NCBI GenBank assembly: GCA_946479185.1
Contig: CAMLFF010000119.1
Location: 1-8,901, forward strand
Source: an uncultured Sphingobium sp.
Lineage (GTDB): Bacteria > Pseudomonadota > Alphaproteobacteria > Sphingomonadales > Sphingomonadaceae
DNA length: 8,901 nt
Direction: 5' to 3'
Both the position numbers and the translations under genes were made by a program. The notes under the pieces are model-generated. The model was given only the letters and a program-made list of their open reading frames with translations, ran no database searches and was not told the DNA's origin. Below, one piece after another: positions 1-6,700 of this stretch. Every line of letters starts with the position of its first letter. Position 1 is the stretch's first letter.

Positions 1-581
1 CAGGGCTCTTCCAGGGGATCAACTCCGGCCTTGGCAGTGCTGCCATGACCAGTGGCGCGGTCTTCTCGACGGTCACGCCCAACACGACCGGCGCGGGCGC
101 GGCGATCGTTACGGGCGGCGCTGCATCGCAGATGATGGCGTCGGATGGCTCGCTCGTCGCCAGCCACAAATGGGTCGGCATCGACAATGTCGGTAACACG
201 GCTGTCGCGGCCGCCACGTCGATCGGCAGCCTCGCGGCGGACGGCTATGCGCTGGTGGTGTCGGATAGGGATCCTTCAGATGCCATTGGCACCTGGGACT
301 TCTGGGTCCGCGCGACCGGTTTCGGCGCAGACGACCTTGTCTATCTGGACAACCAGCAGAATGGCAGCGCTGGTTGGGATCTAGCGAATACCTCATTCGC
401 AAGCGGCGACAGCGATCCCAACGATACGCGTGTGGAGTTCGGCACCTATAACGCCGCCGCACCATTCCCGAACAGCAGCCAGTCCTACATCGATCTGGAT
501 ATTGGCGGTGAGTGGCGAGAAACGCCGGATGCTGTCCAGACTTATCTCCAGTCACCAACGCCACTCTTCGTAGGCGGATAA
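1..581 (+). CDS. Paralogous surface/secreted protein, C-terminal part only (gene 1)
   Basis: This is the 3' end of a gene that begins before the window; the frame runs from base 3 to a TAA stop at 579-581. The ATG at 45 is internal, because the codons before it (GLFQGINSGLGSAA) still align with residues 514 onward of the next gene. The visible 193 residues are about 80% identical to the C-terminus of gene 2, with one single-codon gap (SGDSD-PNDTR against SGDAGLPNDTR). They comprise the tail of an SbsA-like Ig domain followed by the shared C-terminal module, including WDFWVRATGFGADDLVYLDN and the end PTPLFVGG. There is no cysteine and no obvious membrane segment. By analogy with gene 2, the missing part probably carries the N-terminal module, but that cannot be seen here. 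The function is not recognised; an extracellular or surface protein is inferred. Confidence 0.88.
   Translation, partial: GLFQGINSGLGSAAMTSGAVFSTVTPNTTGAGAAIVTGGAASQMMASDGSLVASHKWVGIDNVGNTAVAAATSIGSLAADGYALVVSDRDPSDAIGTWDFWVRATGFGADDLVYLDNQQNGSAGWDLANTSFASGDSDPNDTRVEFGTYNAAAPFPNSSQSYIDLDIGGEWRETPDAVQTYLQSPTPLFVGG
57..581 (+). repeat. C-terminal module, copy in gene 1
   Basis: About 175 residues from AVFSTVTPNT to PLFVGG correspond to bases 2277-2804 of gene 2, at an offset of 2220 bases that becomes 2223 after the one-codon gap. Strongly conserved blocks are SHKWVGID, SIGSLAADGYALVV, GTWDFWVRAT, NSSQSYID and DIGGEWRE. The module is rich in Gly, Asp and aromatic residues. Its terminal position in two genes suggests a targeting, secretion or folding role, but no family was recognised. 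Confidence 0.85.
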
Positions 582-589
582 ATATTGTG

Positions 590-615
590 CCGGGCCGGCT
601 GAAGATCCGGCCCGG
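590..615 (+). terminator. Perfect 9-bp GC hairpin after gene 1
   Basis: CCGGGCCGG at 590-598 is the exact reverse complement of CCGGCCCGG at 607-615, with the 8-base loop CTGAAGAT. It lies 8 bases after the gene 1 stop. No T-run follows directly, so it is not a classical intrinsic terminator. It may act as a partial terminator or as an mRNA-processing or stabilising hairpin between genes of one transcript. A comparable stem lies at the same place after gene 2. Confidence 0.45.
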
Positions 616-670
616 ACCAACTGGCGTGTGGGCGCCATTTCTCAAACGGATATTCAATTTCCTTTCTTGC

Positions 671-676
671 AGGGGG
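671..676 (+). promoter_or_regulatory. Shine-Dalgarno site of gene 2
   Basis: AGGGGG lies 7 bases before the ATG at 684. The frame upstream contains a TGA at 600-602 and no other ATG, GTG or TTG between that stop and 684, so this site fixes the start. Confidence 0.75.
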
Positions 677-683
677 CAAGGGC

Positions 684-1565
684 ATGGCAGTCACGTCAAA
701 ATACATCATCATGGGCTCCGCCGCTGATGGCTCGAACATCATCGACTTCGGGCTCAACTATGGCTCGCTCTCGTTGGCGGGGCAGGAGATGCAGTTTCTC
801 GGCTCGGCGTTGGTCGATGCTGTCTTCGTGCGACCGGGCGCGACCTATTCATTGAGCATGGGCGGCGGCGCGGACCGTGTTTATTTTGAAGGGGCGCTGG
901 CGGATTATACGCTGACAAGGGCTGGCGCGACGCTCACTTTGGCTCGCACGGTGCAGGGCAAGGTCGAGACGGTCAGCCTCTCGGGCGCCAACTCCGCGAC
1001 TACGCCCGACGTGCTGGTGTTTGCGAACGGCAGCGTGACTGCCAATGCCGTTTATAACCATGTGTCGCGCGGCGACCCGCTGCCGGCCCCCGCAGGCGAA
1101 ACCTCGGTAGCGCCGACTGGGGCGGCCGCACCGGGCGCGGCGCTCTCCGCGACCGTGAAGGTCGTCTCCTTTGATGGCGCGGGTGAAACCATCGCACTGT
1201 CCAAACCCGGCATGAAATTCCAGATTCTGGGCAATGCCGGCGTCGATGTCGTCTACGTCGCTGATGGCGCAACGGTGGACGCGTCCGCCCTCGGCGCCAG
1301 CACGGATATCGTCTATTTCCGTGGGCACTGGGCAGATTATAGCAAGTCGATCACCGGCTCGCGCATGACGCTGACGCGCACGGTCGGCGGTCAGCTTGAA
1401 ACCGTTGTCGTCTCGTCGGCAGGCAATACGCTCAACGATCTGCTGGTTTTTGCGGATGGCGCGGTGCGCTCGCAAGTCGCAGGCAATGCGGTGAAAACCG
1501 ATGCTGCCGTCGCGATCACCGCGATCTCCGGCTATGACGCAGCCACGACCACGCCGGGCCTTAAC
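684..1565 (+). repeat. N-terminal module, copy in gene 2
   Basis: Residues 1-294 align with residues 1-293 of gene 3 at roughly 70-75% identity (hand count) with one single-codon gap near residue 13. The alignment stops sharply after the shared residues PGLN. Within the module, bases 738-1043 and 1155-1472 encode two homologous halves of about 105 residues, so the module is itself an old duplication. I do not recognise a named family for it. The matching module in gene 3 lies at 2907-3785. Confidence 0.85.
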
Positions 1566-2804
1566 GATGCGCCAGTGCTGGCGCAGGCGCTTGTGGATCA
1601 GCTCACGATCACCGGGCAGAGCTTCAATTACAGCATCCCCACCGGCAGCTTCACCGATCCCAATGGTGATACGCTGAGCTACACTGCGCAACTGGTCGAT
1701 GCGCAAGGCAATCTTTCCGCACTGCCTTCCTGGCTGAGCTTCGATGCGCAGACGGGTGTATTCTCGTCCAGCTCGGCGCCAGCATTGGCAAGCGCGCTCA
1801 CCATCCGCGTTACCGCTTCGGACGGAAGCCTGACGGCCTATGATGATTTCAAGATCGAGCCGCAGCCCGCTCCCGTGTTGTCGACACTGCTCAACGGAGT
1901 GACCAACCTCGATGTGCGCTCCGACCTGGTCTTCACGGCCAGCGAGGGCATTGCCTTCACCAGCGTCGATGGCGTGTACGACATTAAGATCGTCAATGGC
2001 GCCAATACGTCTGGCAAAGCTGGCTACTCCGGGTCGCTCGGCGAGGCGATCGACAATACGCAGACGCTGATCGTGACCGTGAGTAATGGCCAGCTTTCAG
2101 CCAGCTGGAATGGCGCGACCGTGAATATCGCGGACGTGCTGACGATTTCCGGCACCAAGCTGATCATCAATCCGCATTATGATCTCGATTTCTCGAACAA
2201 CTATCATGTCGAGATCGATGCGGGCCTGTTTGTCAGCGCAACCTCTGGTCTTGGCAGTGCAGCCCTGATCAGCGGCGCGAGTTTCTCGACGGTCACACCC
2301 AACACTAGCGGAACAGGAGCGGCGCTCATTTCTGGCGCTGCGGCGTCGCAGATCATGGCGGCAGATGGCTCCTTGGGCGCCAGCCACAAATGGGTGGGCA
2401 TCGATGGCGTCGGCAATACTGCGGTCTCCGCAGCGACCTCGATCGGCAGTCTCGCAGCAGATGGCTATGCGCTGGTCGTGACGGACAGGGATTCCTCGGG
2501 TGTGATCGGCACCTGGGACTTCTGGGTCCGCGCGACCGATTTCGGTGCGAACGATCTCGTCTATCTGGACAATCAGCATAATGGCACCAGCGGATGGGAC
2601 CTTGCGAACACCTCGTTCGCTAGTGGCGATGCTGGACTTCCCAATGACACGCGGGTCGACTTCGGCACCTATAACACCGCCGCGCCGTTCCCGAACAGCA
2701 GTCAGTCCTACATCGATTTCGATATCGGAGGTGAGTGGCGAGAATCGCCAGTCGCTGTTCAAGACTATCTCCAGTCACCGACACCGCTCTTCGTAGGCGG
2801 ATGA
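684..2804 (+). CDS. Modular surface/secreted protein with cadherin-like and SbsA-like Ig domains (gene 2)
   Basis: This is a complete 706-residue protein without a Sec signal peptide, membrane segment or cysteine. Residues 1-294 are the N-terminal module also found in gene 3. It holds two related halves (about 19-120 and 158-263), each with a G-ADxVYFxG-ADY-TLxRTV-LVFA(N/D)G pattern, joined by a Pro/Ala-rich linker. Residues 295-392 look like a cadherin-like CADG/He_PIG domain, with GSFTDPNGDTLSY, LPSWLSFDAQTGVF and RVTASDGS in the usual order. Residues 397-530 resemble an SbsA-like Ig domain (Big_5), with LIINPHYDLDF and YHVEIDAGLF. Residues 532-706 are the C-terminal module shared with gene 1. 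The start at 684 is supported by the Shine-Dalgarno site and by the matching start MA(V/I)TSKYIIM in gene 3. The ADY...LVFADG halves recall degenerate flanks of RTX proteins, but no GGxGxD nonapeptides are present. An exported adhesin-like or surface-layer-like role is inference. Confidence 0.9.
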   Translation: MAVTSKYIIMGSAADGSNIIDFGLNYGSLSLAGQEMQFLGSALVDAVFVRPGATYSLSMGGGADRVYFEGALADYTLTRAGATLTLARTVQGKVETVSLSGANSATTPDVLVFANGSVTANAVYNHVSRGDPLPAPAGETSVAPTGAAAPGAALSATVKVVSFDGAGETIALSKPGMKFQILGNAGVDVVYVADGATVDASALGASTDIVYFRGHWADYSKSITGSRMTLTRTVGGQLETVVVSSAGNTLNDLLVFADGAVRSQVAGNAVKTDAAVAITAISGYDAATTTPGLNDAPVLAQALVDQLTITGQSFNYSIPTGSFTDPNGDTLSYTAQLVDAQGNLSALPSWLSFDAQTGVFSSSSAPALASALTIRVTASDGSLTAYDDFKIEPQPAPVLSTLLNGVTNLDVRSDLVFTASEGIAFTSVDGVYDIKIVNGANTSGKAGYSGSLGEAIDNTQTLIVTVSNGQLSASWNGATVNIADVLTISGTKLIINPHYDLDFSNNYHVEIDAGLFVSATSGLGSAALISGASFSTVTPNTSGTGAALISGAAASQIMAADGSLGASHKWVGIDGVGNTAVSAATSIGSLAADGYALVVTDRDSSGVIGTWDFWVRATDFGANDLVYLDNQHNGTSGWDLANTSFASGDAGLPNDTRVDFGTYNTAAPFPNSSQSYIDFDIGGEWRESPVAVQDYLQSPTPLFVGG
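1566..1859 (+). other. Cadherin-like (CADG/He_PIG-type) domain region in gene 2
   Basis: Residues 295-392 begin NDAPVLAQAL and contain FTDPNGDTLSYTA, ALPSWLSFDAQTGVFS and LTIRVTASDGSLTAYDDF. This is the standard succession of motifs in dystroglycan-type cadherin-like domains of bacterial surface proteins. Such domains are extracellular beta-sandwiches, often calcium-dependent. Gene 3 has no counterpart: its sequence departs at exactly this boundary. Confidence 0.75.
1872..2276 (+). other. SbsA-like (Big_5-type) Ig domain region in gene 2
   Basis: Residues 397-531 start with STLLNGVTNLDVRSDLVFTA and end with KLIINPHYDLDFSNNYHVEI followed by DAGLFVSATSGLGSA. The order 'DLxxxSxLVFT(A/F)SE ... 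INPxxDLxFxxxYxVxIDAGxF' fits the SbsA-like Ig domains common in S-layer and adhesin proteins. The last part of the same domain opens the visible part of gene 1 (bases 3-56). Confidence 0.65.
2277..2804 (+). repeat. C-terminal module, copy in gene 2
   Basis: This is the second copy of the C-terminal module (residues 532-706). Differences from the gene 1 copy are mostly conservative substitutions and silent third-base changes, so the reading frame has been kept under selection since the duplication. No third copy is visible; if gene 3 has one, it lies beyond the right edge. Confidence 0.85.
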
Positions 2805-2811
2805 ACATTCC

Positions 2812-2836
2812 CCGGGGCGGACCTTCTCCGGCTCGG
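2812..2836 (+). terminator. Imperfect GC hairpin after gene 2
   Basis: Bases 2812-2821 (CCGGGGCGGA) pair with 2827-2836 (TCCGGCTCGG) over ten positions, with one G-G mismatch and one G-T pair, around the loop CCTTC. The stem starts 7 bases after the gene 2 stop, as in the previous spacer. T-runs follow at 2846-2850 and 2857-2862, but 9 bases or more downstream. Weak termination or transcript processing is possible; readthrough into gene 3 is not excluded. Confidence 0.35.
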
Positions 2837-2893
2837 CTGAACGCGTTTTTACAAGCTTTTTTCCAAACCAGTATTTTCAAAACATTCTCTTCC

Positions 2894-2897
2894 GGAG
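2894..2897 (+). promoter_or_regulatory. Shine-Dalgarno site of gene 3
   Basis: GGAG lies 9 bases before the ATG at 2907. The frame upstream is closed by a TGA at 2838-2840. The start is also supported by alignment with the beginning of gene 2. Confidence 0.65.
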
Positions 2898-2906
2898 TCC
2901 AAGATC

Positions 2907-3785
2907 ATGGCAATCACGTCTAAATACATCATCATGAACACCACCGATGGTGGCAACTTCATCGATTTCGAGCTGAATTACGGCACGCTGTCTCTGGATG
3001 GGCAGGAGATCCAGTTTCTGGGTTCCTCCTTCGTCGACGCGGTCTTCATCCGCCCAGGCGCCATCTATTCGTTGAGCACGGGCGCGGGCGCCGACCGCAT
3101 CTATTTCGAAGGGGCGCTGGCGGACTACACAGTCACCAGGACCGGTGCGACGCTCACTCTCTCACGCACGGTCGAAGGCAAGGTCGAAACGGTCAATCTC
3201 GCCAGCGCCAACTCGGCGACGACGCCTGACGCGCTGGTGTTTTCAGACGGCACTGTCGCAACCAACGCGCTTTACAATCATATTTCGCGAGGCGATCCCA
3301 TTCCTGTGCCCACCGGCGAGACATCGACTGCGCCAGTCGGTGCGGCCGCACCCGGCGCCGAGCTCTCCGCTACAGTGAAGGTCGTCTCCTTCGATGCAAA
3401 TGGTGAGACGATCGCGCTCGCAAAGCCCGGCGTCACCTTCCAGATTCTGGGCAATAGCGGCGTCGATGTCGTCTATGTCGCTGAAGGCGCGACGGTGGAC
3501 GCAGCCGCGCTTGGCGGCGGCACGGACGTCATCTATTTCCGTGGAAGCTGGGCAGACTACACCAAGACCGTCTCGGGTTCACGCATGACGCTCACCCGCA
3601 CGATCAACGGCCATCTTGAGTCCGTGATCGTGTCTGCGGCGGGCAATGCGTTGAACGACCTTCTGGTGTTTGCCGATGGCGCGATCCGCTCGCAAGTCGC
3701 GGGCAATGGCATCAAGCTTAACCCGAACGTTGCGATCGCCGATTTGGCGGGCTTCGATCCTGCGACGGTTACTCCCGGCCTCAAT
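2907..3785 (+). repeat. N-terminal module, copy in gene 3
   Basis: Residues 1-293 are the counterpart of residues 1-294 of gene 2. The two internal halves are encoded at about 2958-3263 and 3375-3692. Conserved anchors are SKYIIM, DAVFIRPGA, YFEGALADYT, YNHISRGDP, VKVVSFD, SGVDVVYV, SRMTLTRT and LNDLLVFADGAIRSQVAGN. Many third-base differences show that this is not a very recent copy. Confidence 0.85.
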
Positions 3786-6700
3786 GTCACGCCGCTCTCC
3801 GTCGAGCAGGCGTCGGCACCCACATGGGTCAAAGTTGGTGAGCCGCTCGCGCTCACCCTTAACTTCTCTCAACCAGTGGTTCTGGCTGCGGGCAAGACTG
3901 TCACGATCATCGCGCTCGTCGGCGGGCAGGAAGTTTTGCTGACGGCAACTGGCACGAACCTCACCGCTGCAGGGGTGCGCAGCCTGCAATTCACGGCAGC
4001 GCTGCCTAACGCTCTGTTCGATGGCGATGGCATCACCATCAAGGCGAACAGCCTGGCGCTCGGCACCGCCACTACGGATGAGTTCAGGGGCGAAACGGGC
4101 CTGCCGGTCGTCACGACTTTCCCCGCTATTGCAGCGCCCAATCTGCGCGTCGATACCGGCGTTCCGGATGCACCCGCACTCCAACTCGTCGGCTCAGCCG
4201 TCAAAGGCATCGATGCTGCGCTGGCGCAGGCTGGCGTGTTCACGGTCACGGCTGAAAATCAGGCTTCAGTGCAGATCGAGTTCAAGAGCGCGACCGGGAT
4301 CGTGCTGCGCACCGTGACGGGCACCGGCGCTGCGCAGGGCATCACGCTCAGCGCTGCCGATCTTGCCGAACTGGGCGAGGGCGATGTGCAGGTATCGGTC
4401 AAGGTGGTTGATGCTGCAGGTAATGTCTCGACCAGCAGCCAATTGACCTTTTCCATCGATGGTCAGGCCCCTGGCGCGCCAGTCGTGGCGTTTGGTGCCG
4501 GTGTGGCCTCGGGCGCGACGGCGGCTGAGGCGACTGCTGCAGGCGGCGTCGTCTCCGTCACAGCCGAGACTGGCTCGACCGTCACTGTCACGTTCACCAA
4601 TGGCGCCAACAGCATCCAGAAGCAGGTGAGCGCGGATGGAAGCGCGCAGGCGGTCGTGCTCACGGCAGTGGATGTGGCTGCGCTCGGCAATGGCCAGATA
4701 GCCGTGACCGTTACCGCGACGGATACCGCTGGCAATGTGTCGCAAGGCAGTGCCTTCGCCTTCACGCTCGACACCGTTGCGCCGTCGCAGATGGTTGCAA
4801 CGGTCAATTTGTTAAGCGGCATTATCAGCGTTTCGGGCCAGGAATCTGACTCCGTCATCGAATATAGCATCGATGGTGGCCAGAACTGGAGCCAGAGCTT
4901 CGCATCGGGAGCCGGCAACAATGTCGTGCTGGTGCGGGAGGTCGATGCGGCGGGCAATGCCTCGCAGCCGCAGCAGCTGCAGTTCAATCTAACACCAGCG
5001 CTGCCCGCGCTGTCGGTCGGTCTCACGAGCGATACGGGCGCATCGGCTGGCGACTGGCTGACCAGCGACGGCACCCTCCAGGTCTCCGGCGTCAGCGCTG
5101 GCGCGACGGTGGAATATAGCATCGATGGTGGGCAGAGCTGGACGAGCGCTTTTGTCGCGTCCGAAGGCGTTAACCATGTTCATGTGCGGCAAGCCTCGGG
5201 CAGCGATATTTCGCCCGCAACGTTGCTCGTCTTCACGCTCGATACGGCAGGTCCGGCCACGCCGGTCATGGCGCTCGGAGCAGGCATCGCCAATGGTGCG
5301 ACGGCGGCGGAAGCGGTCTATTCCAGCGGTGTCGCGACAGTTCGGGCGGAATATGGCTCGTCCGTGGCTGTCACCTTCGCGACGGCACAGGGCAGCGTCG
5401 TCAAGACCCTCGCCGGCATCGGCGCCGATCAGGCGGTGGTGCTCACAGCGGCTGATCTTGCAATCCTCGGCAATGGCCTTGTCTCGGTTTCGAGCGTTGC
5501 CACCGATGGCGCCGGCAACGTCTCGCAGACGGCGACCAGCGAATTCACGCTCGATAGCGTCGCACCGGGCGATCCTATTCTCGATCTTATCGGCGATGCC
5601 GACAAGACCGCAGCGGAAGCAAGCGATGTGGCAGGCGCCGTGGCTGTTACCGCCGAGGTCGGCACGAGCGTGCGCCTCGTCTTCACCGGCACATCCGGCA
5701 CTGTGACCAAGCTGGTCGAAGGCACCGGCGCATCCGTTTCTGTGAGCCTCACAAGCGCGGAACTCGCCCTCCTCGGCAATGGTGCTGTCGCTGTTTCCGC
5801 CACCGCGAAGGACGCAGCCGGCAATGTCTCTGCCGCCGCGACCGTCAACTTCAACCTCGATACTGGCCTGCCAGGTCTGCTCGCGGTTGAAGGCAATGAA
5901 TATACCGGCATCCTGAGCATCACCGGTCAGGAGGTTGGTGCCGTCATCGAGTTCAGCACCGATGGCGGAGCAACGTGGAGCAAGAGCTTCACTGCCAATC
6001 CCGGCGCCAATTCGGTGCTGGTGCGGCAGATCGACGTGGCGGGCAACGCTTCGCCTGCCACGCTGGAAGAGTTCACGCTCGATCCTTCGATCACGCTGAC
6101 CTCGCTCACATTAGCATTGCAGAACGATACGGGCATCTCCGGCACCGATGGGCTGACCAATGACAGCAGCCTGTCTGTCAATGGCGTCGAGAGTGGGTCG
6201 GAGATCCAGTATAGCAGCGATGGCGGCGCGACATGGACGAATGATGCTAATGCATTTGAAGGCGTGAACCTGCTCGCTGTGCGTCAGTTCAATGTGACCA
6301 GCGGCGGCTTCTCCGGCGCATCCATGGTCAGCTTCGCGGTTGACGTCACGCCGCCACCGGCGCCGACGATTACGCTGGGCGCTGGCGTTTCTGATGGCGC
6401 CTCGCTCGATGAAGGCACGTCCAGCGGTGGTATCGTGCGTGTCTCCGCAGAAGCAGGTTCGTCGGTCGTCGTGACCTTCACCGGCATCAGGGGCGCGGTG
6501 AACAAGACGATCACCGGCACGGGCGCGGCAAAAGCGGTTATCCTGTCGGCAACCGAACTTGCCCAATTGGGCGATGGTGCGGTCAGCGTCAGCGCGGTCG
6601 CGACCGATGCCGCAGGCAATGCCTCCACGGCTGGCACCAGCAGCTTCGCGCTGCGCACCGAGCCGCCAGCCTCGCCGGTCCTGCAGATCGTGGGCAGCCA

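Noticed and set aside
45..581. Gene 1 starting at the ATG at 45
   Set aside because: The frame is open to the left edge and the residues before this Met align with gene 2, so the ATG is an internal methionine.
849..1706. Antisense reading frame of 285 codons opposite gene 2
   Set aside because: Gene 2 is supported by start, Shine-Dalgarno site, domains and paralogy. The antisense product is Arg-rich and shows no homology or ribosome binding site.
2841..2862. Classical intrinsic terminator at the T-runs before gene 3
   Set aside because: The T-runs begin 9 bases or more after the nearest stem, and no stem directly adjoins them; kept only as a weak hairpin entry.
684..3785. RTX calcium-binding nonapeptide repeats
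   Set aside because: The GADxVYF segments look superficially similar, but no tandem GGxGxDxxx motif is present in any of the three proteins.
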